Assembly (NCBI GenBank): GCA_948607205.1
Contig: CAPERS010000001.1
Location: 73,804-137,803 of the forward strand
DNA from: an uncultured Eubacteriales bacterium
GTDB taxonomy: Bacteria > Bacillota > Clostridia > Christensenellales > UBA1242
Direction: 5' to 3'
Length of the DNA: 64,000 nucleotides
The position numbers and the translations under genes are program-made. The notes beneath the pieces are model-generated. The model was not told where the DNA came from, searched no databases, and saw only the letters and a program-made list of their open reading frames with translations. Below are positions 33,281 to 41,323 of the stretch, one piece after another. Position 1 is the first letter of the stretch, and every line of letters begins with the position of its first letter.

Positions 33281-34699
33281 TTAACTGAAATTATCAGGCA
33301 AATCATTTTCAAACAACACAACACAGCCTTCACAGGTAAGTTTTGCAATGATGTCAGTCTGTTCCTTTCGTGAAGATGCAAAAAAGATGTTTCTTTGATT
33401 GAAATTATGTGAAATTGCTCCTGAAAGCAAATAGTTTTTGTTGGTTTCATTCATAATTAGAATATAATCTGCAACATCAGCAATCCAAGTTCCAAGTGTG
33501 AAATTGGCTTTTGATGACTCTTCACCCATCTCAACAAACCCCGGCGTTACAACAATTTTGCGACCTTTGAAATTGCTCAGCACATTGAGTGCCTCTTTCG
33601 CCCCAACGAGATTTGAGTTGTAACTGTCGTCAAGAATTGAAAAATAACTGTTCTTAATAAGTTCAAGCCGATGTGGTGTTGGCTCCAAATTTCTTATTGC
33701 CGATGCGATATCTCTCATGCTCACTCCAAGATAACGACTAAGCGCGCTTGCTGTGACAATGTTATTTATATTGAATTTTCCAAGAAGTCTTGTCTTGACT
33801 TTTGCCTCTTCTTCGCCAATAACAAGAGTAAATTCACTTCCAGTTTGTGTGCATTTGATGTCTTTTGCAAATGCATACCCCTTTTCACTGTTGGTCAAAT
33901 ATTTCTCTTTTGAGCATTTTTCATAAAGTTTGAGGTTTGACTTGCTGTCACCGCTGAAAAAGACAACCCCGTCTTTTTTCATAAATAATGTCAGTTCGTT
34001 TTTGGTTTCCTCTATTGCACCAAGACTGCCAAAAGTTTCAATGTGTTGCTCTCCAATTGTTGTGAGAATGGCATAATCTGGCTCAACCATTTCTGCAAGC
34101 GCTTTGATATCACCGCGATGCCTTGCCCCCATCTCTGCAATAAAGACATCTTCATCGTCGAGTTTGGAAAGTATGGTTTTTGTCACACCCATTTCGGTGT
34201 TATAGTTGGCTGGTGTCAAGCAAACCTTAAATTCTTTTCCAAGGATTTGAGCAAGAATATTTTTTGTTGAAGTTTTGCCATAGCTTCCAGTTATGCCAAT
34301 TTTGATAAGTTTTTTAGAGCGAAGTTTTTTAACTGCACGCTTTTTATAAATAAACTTAATAAAAATTTCAAGCGGAAGCAAAATATAATGTGTTAAAATT
34401 ATCACTATTGGCGTGAAAAGAATAACAATTGTGCAATCCACCACTTTAAGAAAATCATTGAGAAGAAAGGTGTTTATGACCCAAAATAAAAGATAGTCAA
34501 TTGCAAGATAGGTTATAATAAAACGAATTAACCTTTTTGTTAACACAATCTTGTTCTTATCACCAAAGGCAAGTTTAAACTCAATTGAAGCGTGAAAAAA
34601 TTTTTTGACGTTATAGCCAGTAAGTTGATAGGTTTTCACATAAATGTATGACCAAACGGCACATAAAACAAGACAAATCAGCGCATAAACATAATTCAT
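33281..34699 (-). CDS. murF: MurF-type ligase with N-terminal transmembrane anchor
   Basis: Adds D-Ala-D-Ala to UDP-MurNAc-tripeptide. The central and C-terminal domains are MurF: GITGSYGKTSTKNILAQIL (P-loop near residue 138), FIAEMGARHRGDIKALAE, ILTTIGEQHIETFGS, LDDSYNSN and VVTPGFVEMGEES. The N-terminal 110 residues are not the usual uridine-binding domain. They hold about three hydrophobic helices (residues 4-21, 59-77 and 84-108) with a basic cytoplasmic end (YKKRAVKKLRSKK). The ATG at 34699 follows GGGAGGAG and shares ATGA with the stop of the upstream hydrolase gene. How UDP-MurNAc-tripeptide is bound without the canonical domain is unclear. Confidence 0.88.
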   Translation of the reverse strand: MNYVYALICLVLCAVWSYIYVKTYQLTGYNVKKFFHASIEFKLAFGDKNKIVLTKRLIRFIITYLAIDYLLFWVINTFLLNDFLKVVDCTIVILFTPIVIILTHYILLPLEIFIKFIYKKRAVKKLRSKKLIKIGITGSYGKTSTKNILAQILGKEFKVCLTPANYNTEMGVTKTILSKLDDEDVFIAEMGARHRGDIKALAEMVEPDYAILTTIGEQHIETFGSLGAIEETKNELTLFMKKDGVVFFSGDSKSNLKLYEKCSKEKYLTNSEKGYAFAKDIKCTQTGSEFTLVIGEEEAKVKTRLLGKFNINNIVTASALSRYLGVSMRDIASAIRNLEPTPHRLELIKNSYFSILDDSYNSNLVGAKEALNVLSNFKGRKIVVTPGFVEMGEESSKANFTLGTWIADVADYILIMNETNKNYLLSGAISHNFNQRNIFFASSRKEQTDIIAKLTCEGCVVLFENDLPDNFS

Positions 34700-35424
34700 T
34701 TGCACTCCTCCCAAAATTTATCGATTTCTCTGCAAAAAACAAGCGGACTTTCAAGAAAAGCAAAGTGCCCTGCGTTTTTCAAAACCACAAGTGATGAATT
34801 CTTGATAAGCCGACTGAGTTTTTTCGCCATGTAAAGTGGTGTTTCTTTATCATTTTCTCCGCAAACAACCAGTGTTTTTGCTTTTATCTTAGGGCAAAAA
34901 TCTTTAAGATTTTCGTTAACAATTGAAACAAAGACCTTTCGTGTCTGTTCGTCAAGTTTTTGATAATCACTTGACCCCATATTCTCGACCTTACAGCCAA
35001 ACTTTTTCTTTATTTTATATTGTTTTATTTTCAAATATCTTTTCAAATTGAATTTAGGCTTAAGCCCAGCACTGCCAACCAATATGAGTGAACCAACAAG
35101 TTCAGGCCTTAGCGCTGAGATGAGAATTGCGACACGACCTCCAAAGGAATGTGCAAGCACGTCACAGCCACTTATCTTCATATGTTCACATAGCGAAATG
35201 ACCATGTTCGCATATGTGTATATATTCCAATTCTCGTCAACTTTTCCACTATTTCTAAATGGCGGAAAGTCAAGTGTTAAAAAATTTCGGTTGGGAAACT
35301 GGGCAACAATGTTTTCAAAAACATCACCGTCACAGCCCCAGCCGTGAAGAAGAAGTGTCACCCTCTCCCCTGCTTTCCCCAAAAAGCGATAATCAATATT
35401 GACTCCTTGATAAACGAACACCAT
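34696..35424 (-). CDS. Alpha/beta-hydrolase-fold protein
   Basis: A 242-residue alpha/beta hydrolase from the ATG at 35424 (the frame opens to 35493, but the extra residues precede the fold). The oxyanion region VTLLLHGWGCDGDVFENIV, nucleophile elbow DVLAHSFGGRVAILI (Ser), acid region LVVCGENDKETPL (Asp) and NAGHFAFLESP (His) complete the catalytic triad. The substrate is unknown. Its 4-bp overlap (ATGA) with murF suggests co-expression with cell-wall synthesis, but the family is too broad to name a reaction. No good ribosome-binding site is visible for either start. Confidence 0.85.
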   Translation of the reverse strand: MVFVYQGVNIDYRFLGKAGERVTLLLHGWGCDGDVFENIVAQFPNRNFLTLDFPPFRNSGKVDENWNIYTYANMVISLCEHMKISGCDVLAHSFGGRVAILISALRPELVGSLILVGSAGLKPKFNLKRYLKIKQYKIKKKFGCKVENMGSSDYQKLDEQTRKVFVSIVNENLKDFCPKIKAKTLVVCGENDKETPLYMAKKLSRLIKNSSLVVLKNAGHFAFLESPLVFCREIDKFWEECK

Positions 35425-35487
35425 AACATTTTTTATGAGTTGAAAGATATAAAGTTGTAAAAAAAAGTTCAAAAGGCTTAAAAATAT

Positions 35488-35516
35488 TTGCAAATATCAA
35501 AAAAAGGTTGTATTAT
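35488..35516 (+). promoter_or_regulatory. Sigma-A-type promoter of spoVG
   Basis: TTGCAA (35488-35493), a 17-nt spacer and TATTAT (35511-35516). A short hairpin GCCT-N7-AGGC follows in the 5' leader (35524-35538). In B. subtilis spoVG uses sigma-H; no sigma-H pattern is evident here. Confidence 0.65.
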
Positions 35517-35566
35517 ATAGTTAAGCCTAAACTTAAGGCAATTTTAGACAAGGAAGGTATAAACAC

Positions 35567-35833
35567 TTGAAAATCACAGACGTAAGAGTAAGAATGGTAA
35601 CAAAAGATGAAGCCAAACTCAAAGCAGTTGCTTCAATCACAATTGATGAATGCTTTGTTGTCCATGACATCAAAGTCATCAGCGGTAAAGATGGATTATT
35701 TATCTCAATGCCAAGCAGAAAAACACCAGAAGGAGAATATAAGGATATTGTTCACCCAATCAACACTGAAACTCGTGAACAAATAAAAGACGCTATCATG
35801 GCAGAATACAATAAAGTTGCTGACGCTGAATAG
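35567..35833 (+). CDS. spoVG: SpoVG regulatory protein
   Basis: Small nucleic-acid-binding regulator (88 residues) that affects septation, sporulation and surface/virulence genes in Bacillota. Conserved blocks are KITDVRVRMV, AVASITIDECFVVHDIKVI and GLFISMPSRKTPEGEYKDI followed by HPINTETREQI. The start is a TTG after AAGGAAGG. It is monocistronic, with its own promoter and two terminator-like hairpins downstream. Confidence 0.95.
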   Translation: MKITDVRVRMVTKDEAKLKAVASITIDECFVVHDIKVISGKDGLFISMPSRKTPEGEYKDIVHPINTETREQIKDAIMAEYNKVADAE

Positions 35834-35873
35834 TTAAAAAATTCAACTGACAAACTTATTCAAACTTCGACTT

Positions 35874-35906
35874 AAAATCGCGAGAACTATTGTTCGTGAG
35901 ATTTTT
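35874..35906 (+). terminator. Imperfect terminator hairpin after spoVG
   Basis: ATCGCGAGAAC and GTTCGTGAGAT pair with three mismatches around a TATT loop, followed by TTTTT. Weak by itself; a stronger GC-rich hairpin follows. Confidence 0.45.
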
Positions 35907-35921
35907 ATGTGGCAAAAATTC

Positions 35922-35956
35922 GGGGCGGGATGAAAATCCCCCCCCCATTTTATTCT
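35922..35956 (+). terminator. GC-rich terminator/attenuator hairpin containing a C9 run, before the ABC exporter
   Basis: GGGGCGGGAT (35922-35931), a GAAA tetraloop and ATCCCCCCCC (35936-35945) pair over 10 bp with one C-C mismatch; TTTTATTCT follows. The 3' arm is part of a run of nine C (35938-35946). The ribosome-binding site AGGAGG of the ABC gene lies only about 10 bases downstream, so this can be a spoVG terminator or a length-sensitive attenuator. Confidence 0.75.
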
Positions 35957-35966
35957 AGGAGGAAAC

Positions 35967-37751
35967 ATGAAAAAGAAAAAAGAGAAAAAGATTGGACTTG
36001 GCTATTATCTCGCACATCATAAACTTGCGATATTTTTCTATATGCTTGTGATGACAATTGCAAGCGTTAGCACGATTTTATGTGTAATTTTGTTCGCTAA
36101 CGCCATTGAATTAATCACTCAAGAATTTTTTCAAAAAGCCATTTATGTTTTCTTGATAATTTTGGGACTATATTTATTGCGAAGATTTTGTTATTATATG
36201 GCAAACCGAATTTACTATAAATATTCATCCAAGATAATGCATGAACTCAATTATGACCTTGCAAAGCAGGCTTTTAAACTTAATTCAAAAACATATAACG
36301 ACCATGATACTGGCACATTTATGCAAAGAATAATTTCTGACCCAGAACGCGCAGTGACAAATCTTGCAGATATTTTCGACCAAATGACTGAAGTTTTGAC
36401 TGGGCTTATCATAATTATTTACTTAATCACCCTCAACTATTGGATTGCGCTTATTTTAATTGTTGTTTTAGGGTTATGCATTGTGCTTGAATTCTTCAGA
36501 ATCAAAGTCAGAAGAAAAAATCATAAAGTTGCCAGAAAAGCAAATGATGAAGTAACTTCACTTACGACTGAAATTATTCGCAGTGAGCGCGATATCAAAT
36601 CTCTCAACCTTGAAAATAAACTCAGCGAAATTTCAAATCAAACTTTTGAAAAATATCGCAATGCACAATACAAATTCAATCAAGTGGATGTGAATTTTTG
36701 GTCTACTAGGCATCTCATTATGGAACTTTTAACAATTGGTGTTCTTATTCTTGGAATAGTTCTTTTGGACAAAGGCTTATTCACTCTTGCCGGCTTTATG
36801 ATTTTATATTCAAACAGCAGTTCGCTTTCAAGTTTTGTTTGGAATATTGGAAGCATTTCGGCAAGGATTACTGACGTTAAAGTTTCAACAGGAAGAATGT
36901 TCAGTCTGTTCGACGAAAAAGAGTTCGTGACTGAAAAGTTTGGAACCGTTTCAAAAGAAAATGTTGTTGGCAAAATTGAATTTAATGATGTGTCATATTC
37001 ATTCAAGGAATATGAAGAAAAGAAATTTGACGACAAGAAATATCATCCAAAAGAGTTTATTCTTGTTTCAGAAAACAAAATTTTTGATAAACTTTCATTC
37101 AAAATTAAGCCTAACACCACTGTAGCATTTGTTGGAAAGTCTGGAAGTGGAAAATCAACCATTCTCAACCTCATGTCAAAAATGTTTGAATGCGACAGCG
37201 GTCAAGTTCTCATTGACGGCGTTGACATCAAGGATTTTGACAAGCCAACACTTCGAAAAACAATTTCACTTGTCAATCAGTTTCCATACATCTTTGACAT
37301 GACGATAAAAGAGAACCTAATCCTTGCCAAAGAAGATGCAACCGATGAGGAAATCAATGATGCAATAAAAAAAGCATCACTTGATGAGTTTATCTCCACC
37401 CTTCCAAAAGGGCTTGAAACAAAAGTTGGCGAAAGCGGAATCAAACTTTCTGGCGGACAGAAACAAAGGCTTGCCATTGCAAGAGCGCTCTTAAGAAACT
37501 CGTCAATCATCATCTTTGACGAAAGCACATCAAGCCTTGACAACTTTGCACAGGCTGACATCAAAAAGAGCATTGATTCGCTCAAAGGCAAAAGCACAAT
37601 TATTATTGTTGCACACAGACTTTCAACAATCAAAAATGTTGATAAAATTTTCTTCCTCGAAGACGGCAAAATAATCGACTCAGGCTCTTTTGACAAACTT
37701 TTCACAAAGAACAAAAAGTTTAAGGAAATGTTTTTGACTGAAAATATTTAA
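35967..37751 (+). CDS. ABC transporter, fused permease and ATPase (exporter type)
   Basis: A 594-residue half-transporter. The N-terminal exporter-type permease (type IV fold) has six hydrophobic helices within residues about 15-310. The nucleotide-binding domain has Walker A VGKSGSGKST, signature LSGGQKQRLA, Walker B IIIFDESTSSLD and the H-loop VAHRLSTI. An insertion rich in Lys, Glu and Phe (EEKKFDDKKYHPKEF region, about residues 345-365) lies between the first beta strands of the ATPase domain, which is unusual. No partner gene is adjacent, so it would work as a homodimer. Substrate unknown. AGGAGG lies before the ATG, and a C9-containing hairpin upstream may control read-through. Confidence 0.9.
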   Translation: MKKKKEKKIGLGYYLAHHKLAIFFYMLVMTIASVSTILCVILFANAIELITQEFFQKAIYVFLIILGLYLLRRFCYYMANRIYYKYSSKIMHELNYDLAKQAFKLNSKTYNDHDTGTFMQRIISDPERAVTNLADIFDQMTEVLTGLIIIIYLITLNYWIALILIVVLGLCIVLEFFRIKVRRKNHKVARKANDEVTSLTTEIIRSERDIKSLNLENKLSEISNQTFEKYRNAQYKFNQVDVNFWSTRHLIMELLTIGVLILGIVLLDKGLFTLAGFMILYSNSSSLSSFVWNIGSISARITDVKVSTGRMFSLFDEKEFVTEKFGTVSKENVVGKIEFNDVSYSFKEYEEKKFDDKKYHPKEFILVSENKIFDKLSFKIKPNTTVAFVGKSGSGKSTILNLMSKMFECDSGQVLIDGVDIKDFDKPTLRKTISLVNQFPYIFDMTIKENLILAKEDATDEEINDAIKKASLDEFISTLPKGLETKVGESGIKLSGGQKQRLAIARALLRNSSIIIFDESTSSLDNFAQADIKKSIDSLKGKSTIIIVAHRLSTIKNVDKIFFLEDGKIIDSGSFDKLFTKNKKFKEMFLTENI

Positions 37752-37796
37752 AATAAAAAATCCTCAGCACTGCTTTCAAATTTAATACTAACAAAA

Positions 37797-37830
37797 AAAA
37801 TACTTTATCTTTTCAGATAAAGTATTTTTA
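37797..37830. terminator. Bidirectional terminator after the ABC exporter
   Basis: AAATACTTTATC and GATAAAGTATTT form a 12-bp stem with a 6-nt loop, with A- and T-runs on the two sides, between converging genes. Confidence 0.88.
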
Positions 37831-37850
37831 ATTATCATAATATGTGTTTC

Positions 37851-38330
37851 TTAGTCTACTCTCTCTAATGCCTCGTCATTCCAACGAGTTTTAGGTAAAA
37901 ATTCAGTATAATCTTTGCCCTCACGGACTGTTTCATCAAATTTTCGCCTCCCCTCTTTTCCCATGGCATCAAAATGACTTTCCCAAAAATTGAACCATTT
38001 TTTATAATTATCACCTGGTTCAAAATCATTTTCCTCGCATGGTTCATGCTTAAAAGTTACGCCAAATTTGCGGGTTTGATAAATCAAATAATGAATTTGA
38101 TAGTCAAGATCTTGATATTCTGCCCTAATAAAATTTTTACCCTCTTCGGTCAAAACATAACCTTCGTCTGGTGTTGGGATAAAAAAAGTCGATAAAGCGA
38201 AATCTTCCACTAGGTTCCTAATATAAACCCAAATCGCCCATTCTTCCATTTCATTTTTATTAATATATTCAATAAGCTCAATATCCAATTCCCCAGGATA
38301 TAATCCCAAAATTTTCTTTTCTTCGCTCAT
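37851..38330 (-). CDS. Unknown soluble acidic protein
   Basis: A 159-residue acidic protein with many aromatic residues (EEWAIWVYIRNLVEDF, NYKKWFNFWESHF). No known family is recognised, and there is no signal peptide or membrane segment. The segment GYVLTEEGKNFIRAEYQDLD resembles a winged-helix wing/linker as in small DNA-binding proteins, but this is only a resemblance. It has its own good promoter and a double AGGAG ribosome-binding site, and is flanked by terminators. Confidence 0.75.
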   Translation of the reverse strand: MSEEKKILGLYPGELDIELIEYINKNEMEEWAIWVYIRNLVEDFALSTFFIPTPDEGYVLTEEGKNFIRAEYQDLDYQIHYLIYQTRKFGVTFKHEPCEENDFEPGDNYKKWFNFWESHFDAMGKEGRRKFDETVREGKDYTEFLPKTRWNDEALERVD

Positions 38331-38371
38331 ACTCCTATCTCCTAAAAAACTTAATTTTTATTTACAAAAAA

Positions 38372-38400
38372 ATAATATCACAGATAAAATTTGATGTCAA
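38372..38400 (-). promoter_or_regulatory. Sigma-A promoter of the 37851-38330 gene
   Basis: Leftwards: TTGACA (38400-38395), a 17-nt spacer and TATTAT (38377-38372). Confidence 0.75.
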
Positions 38401-38474
38401 TAGATAATTTTTGAAAAAGATGGGATATAGCACTGCATCGTCTGATTTATCTGATACGATAAAAGTTATCTACC

Positions 38475-38504
38475 AAAAAAGAACTCTAAGAATAGAGTTC
38501 TTTT
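38475..38504. terminator. Terminator of the spoIIR-sleB-ypeB cluster
   Basis: AAAAGAACTCTA-AGAA-TAGAGTTCTTTT, a perfect 12-bp stem with a 4-nt loop, downstream of ypeB. Confidence 0.88.
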
Positions 38505-38551
38505 AAATGATTACATCCTTTTAATAAATAGTTTCATAAAAACTAACATTT

Positions 38552-39943
38552 TTAAAGGAGTAAGTTTCCATTATCAGTTTCAATAACTTTCAAAATATTT
38601 TCTTCCTCACCTGTCACCGCATTGATGTAGAAATAGTAAGTCGCATCATTGTAAGTTGTTTCAAATTCATAACACAAAACTTCGCGATTGTAATCTAGTG
38701 GTGCAAGCACAGTTCGTCTGCCGTTAACCGCAAATTTTGAAGGAACTTTCACTTCGGCATCTTTGATTGAGCCTTGTGGAGTTGGAATTGAGCGTGAGGT
38801 GTGATTTGTGAAATATGTTGTTGCGTCATAACCCACAACTGTTCCAGAAGAAAGGTCTACCTTAACTTTGACAAGGTCTGGATAAAGCACAACTCCATTT
38901 TGAATTGGAGCGATATTAAAATATGCCTCATCAGAAATTGTGTCCGTCCAAACAACATCAGGGTTTTCTATGCCATTGAGTTTAACAAATTCAAGTGCCA
39001 GTTCTTGTGCTTTTGCTTTGTCAATAGATTTCTCTTTTGAGCTGTTTCCAGCACCACTGACAGTTAAGATATGACCGCCAATCTTGCTAACCTGAATGAA
39101 AATCATCTCTTCATCAGAGTTCTTTGCGCGGAAGTTATAGGTTTCAAATCTGCCGTTTGCTTCACCTTCATAGTCAATCGAAACAAGGTTTTTAAAACAC
39201 TTTTGCGCTTTTGTTATTGCGTCCTCTTTTGAAACCTTTGCGCCAGTCAAACCTTTGATTTCGCTGTTGACAACAGAATCAGAGAAAGGTCCATCATAAA
39301 TCATGGTTGGATAATCAACATCTGTGTCATGAATTGAGGCAAATTCTTTGGTGAAAAGATTGCCATCAGTGTCAAGATTCATTGAGTTATCAACAATATT
39401 ATAGCCCTGCTCAACTTTTCGAATGATTTTGTTAAGTTCACTCTTCATTGTCAAAAGATTTTGATAAATTGAATCAAGCGTGTCAATTTCAGTCTGAGTC
39501 AAACTTCCACCTTGCGAAAGTTTTTCGCTGAGCGTTTGAGTGTAGCCTGAAATTTGGTTAATAAGACGAACATTTTCATTTATATCATTTTGTGAAAGTG
39601 GCAAAAGTCCAATATTGCTTGACGCCTCATTTGCATTTTGCGAAACTTCCAAAAGCATTTTCTTTTGATAAGATGATGCATTTGATGCAAGCACTTTTGA
39701 CATTTTGATTTCAGCATTATTCACACTGTCAACAAGGTCGTGAAGTGAACGTTGATAAACGCCTTCAAGGTCATTCTTATATGACATTGCTTGATTGTTC
39801 ATCACTCCATAGCCAACACCAAAGCCAATTGTTGTTGCGCCAAGAACAGCAGTGGAAATTGCAAGACCGATTACCCAGCCGTTTAAGCGCTTATTTTCTT
39901 TTTTAAGCCCATTTTTGTTTTCGAGCACATCGTTATTTTTCAT
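38552..39943 (-). CDS. ypeB: Germination protein YpeB
   Basis: Spore protein needed for stable localisation of the cortex-lytic enzyme SleB. 463 residues. One N-terminal membrane segment (WVIGLAISTAVLGATTIGFGVGY region, about residues 23-45), a coiled-coil-like N-terminal domain, and C-terminal PepSY repeats (GGHILTVSGAGNSS, KAQELALEFVKLNGI, YFYINAVTGEEENILKVI). The DYNREVLCYEFE and TYYFYINAVTGEE pieces near the end are typical of YpeB. It lies 9 bp after sleB, the conserved sleB-ypeB pair. Confidence 0.94.
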   Translation of the reverse strand: MKNNDVLENKNGLKKENKRLNGWVIGLAISTAVLGATTIGFGVGYGVMNNQAMSYKNDLEGVYQRSLHDLVDSVNNAEIKMSKVLASNASSYQKKMLLEVSQNANEASSNIGLLPLSQNDINENVRLINQISGYTQTLSEKLSQGGSLTQTEIDTLDSIYQNLLTMKSELNKIIRKVEQGYNIVDNSMNLDTDGNLFTKEFASIHDTDVDYPTMIYDGPFSDSVVNSEIKGLTGAKVSKEDAITKAQKCFKNLVSIDYEGEANGRFETYNFRAKNSDEEMIFIQVSKIGGHILTVSGAGNSSKEKSIDKAKAQELALEFVKLNGIENPDVVWTDTISDEAYFNIAPIQNGVVLYPDLVKVKVDLSSGTVVGYDATTYFTNHTSRSIPTPQGSIKDAEVKVPSKFAVNGRRTVLAPLDYNREVLCYEFETTYNDATYYFYINAVTGEEENILKVIETDNGNLLL

Positions 39944-39952
39944 TTAGCCCTC

Positions 39953-40645
39953 CTATATCGCAAAGACATGTTTGCCATATGTGACAACAGTCTTTCTTGA
40001 ATATATCCACTTGCTTGTCGCGGTGGACGCGTTATAATAGTAAAGGCTTCCATAACTTGGGTCCCAACCATTAAGTGCATCTTGCGCTGCCTTATATGCA
40101 GTTTGATTTGGCTCTAAGTTTATTTGTCCGTCGTTGACGCAAGTGAACGCCCAAGGCTGATAAATAACGCCAGCAATGGTGTTTGGGAATGACGCACTTT
40201 TCACACGATTGAGAATAACCGCAGCGACTGCAACTTGACCTATGTAACTTTCACCTCTTGCCTCGGCGTGAACACAGCGCGCAAGAAGAGCAAGGTCTGA
40301 TGATGACTGATTTGAAGAGCCAGAGCCACTTGAACCAAGAGTGATACCCATTGCGGCAGCTGTTTTCTTACCCACAATTCCGTCAACAGCAAGACCGTTC
40401 TTTCTTTGGAAATATCTAACGGCTTCCTTTGTTTTTGGGCCATAAATTCCGTCAACTGAGCCGGTATAATAGCCCCATTTTTTAAGTTTTTGCTGAATGA
40501 GTTTGTTTTCAGCCTTTGTTGTCGCGGCGAACGCGCTTTCGCTTATCGACGCATTTTGACTTGTCATGCAATATGCCCCAACCCCAGTCGCACAAGAGAT
40601 GAAAGCAAAAGCAAGAGAAAGTGCAATTTTAGATTTCTTTTTCAT
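39953..40645 (-). CDS. sleB: Spore cortex-lytic enzyme SleB
   Basis: Lytic transglycosylase-type hydrolase that degrades the spore cortex at germination. 230 residues: signal peptide (about 1-35, ending near SAFAA), a peptidoglycan-binding domain (LIQQKLKKWGYYTGSVDGIY, GPKTKEAVRYFQRKNGLAVDG in part) and the Hydrolase_2 domain beginning LALLARCVHAEARGE with the catalytic Glu, then VAAVILNRVKSASFPNTIAG and AFTCVNDG. Start ATG with TGGAGGA upstream, 18 bp after spoIIR; co-transcription with spoIIR is likely and unusual, since spoIIR is an early forespore gene. Confidence 0.95.
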   Translation of the reverse strand: MKKKSKIALSLAFAFISCATGVGAYCMTSQNASISESAFAATTKAENKLIQQKLKKWGYYTGSVDGIYGPKTKEAVRYFQRKNGLAVDGIVGKKTAAAMGITLGSSGSGSSNQSSSDLALLARCVHAEARGESYIGQVAVAAVILNRVKSASFPNTIAGVIYQPWAFTCVNDGQINLEPNQTAYKAAQDALNGWDPSYGSLYYYNASTATSKWIYSRKTVVTYGKHVFAI

Positions 40646-40663
40646 TTTTCCTCCAACAATTTT

Positions 40664-41188
40664 CTAAAATACACTTTTAATTATTTCCCAAATGCGCGAA
40701 ATATATTCAACATTGGCGGAATTTGTCGATTTTGTGAAGCAGAATGCAGGAAAAAGTATGCACCACCAGTTGTTTCCCTCACCACTTCCAAGTTCCAAAA
40801 TGAGTGCGTCATAATTACCTTCTTCAAGTGTGATATCATCATAAGTTCGAGTTGGAAAAAATTCATTGTCAATCTTTGCATGAGAAGTATAAGAAAAACC
40901 TTCTTTTTTAAGCACTCCATTTGCAACTGATTCTATGTAAGAAAAATTATCACTCATAACTTTAATCGCTTCGTCCTTGCTTTCGATGCCAGCAAGCACA
41001 GGAATAAGCGCTTCAACAATGGCATCTTTCACCTTGTATTTCACATTTTGGTCAACTGTCAGGTTTGAATTGGCTCTGATATGTATCCTAAGATAATCTG
41101 GCTCAACCACAGTTTGACTTGAAAGACCACACAACGCCAAAGTCACAATAAGCCCAACAATTGAAAGAGCGCCCAAAATCCATTTCAT
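40664..41188 (-). CDS. spoIIR: Stage II sporulation protein R (SpoIIR)
   Basis: Forespore-secreted signal that activates SpoIIGA for sigma-E processing. 174 residues with an N-terminal signal/anchor (ILGALSIVGLIVTLALCGL). The conserved LRIHIRANSNLTVDQNVKYK and VKDAIVEAL segment is followed by FFPTRTYDDITLEEGNYDAL and the signature GEGNNWWCILFPAFCF. GAGGTG precedes the ATG. Located next to the germination genes sleB-ypeB. No separate promoter was resolved downstream of it, so sleB may depend on its transcript. Confidence 0.94.
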   Translation of the reverse strand: MKWILGALSIVGLIVTLALCGLSSQTVVEPDYLRIHIRANSNLTVDQNVKYKVKDAIVEALIPVLAGIESKDEAIKVMSDNFSYIESVANGVLKKEGFSYTSHAKIDNEFFPTRTYDDITLEEGNYDALILELGSGEGNNWWCILFPAFCFTKSTNSANVEYISRIWEIIKSVF

Positions 41189-41292
41189 ATTTTCACCTCA
41201 CCTGGCACAAGTGTTGACAAGTTTTTGTTAGGTTATACATTTTTTAATAATTTTATTTGCCCCAATTAATATATATTTTTTTCATTTTCATA

Positions 41293-41323
41293 AAAAAACA
41301 GAGTCAAATTAAACTCTGTTTTT
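41293..41323 (-). terminator. Terminator of the large surface-protein gene
   Basis: AAAACAGAGT and ACTCTGTTTT pair (10 bp) around a 7-8-nt loop, overlapping the stop codon and followed by a T-run leftwards. Confidence 0.85.

Noticed and set aside
18127..35533. Identical 16-mer TTAGGCTTAACTATAT in the prfB start region and the spoVG leader
   Set aside because: By rough estimate about one such chance pair is expected in 64 kb, and one copy is within coding sequence.
35928..35956. C9 run at 35938 read as a fourth phase-variable promoter
   Set aside because: TATTCT at 35951 is a possible -10 box, but the position 17 nt upstream reads GGATGA, not a -35 box. The run pairs with the preceding G-rich arm instead, so it is treated as a terminator hairpin.
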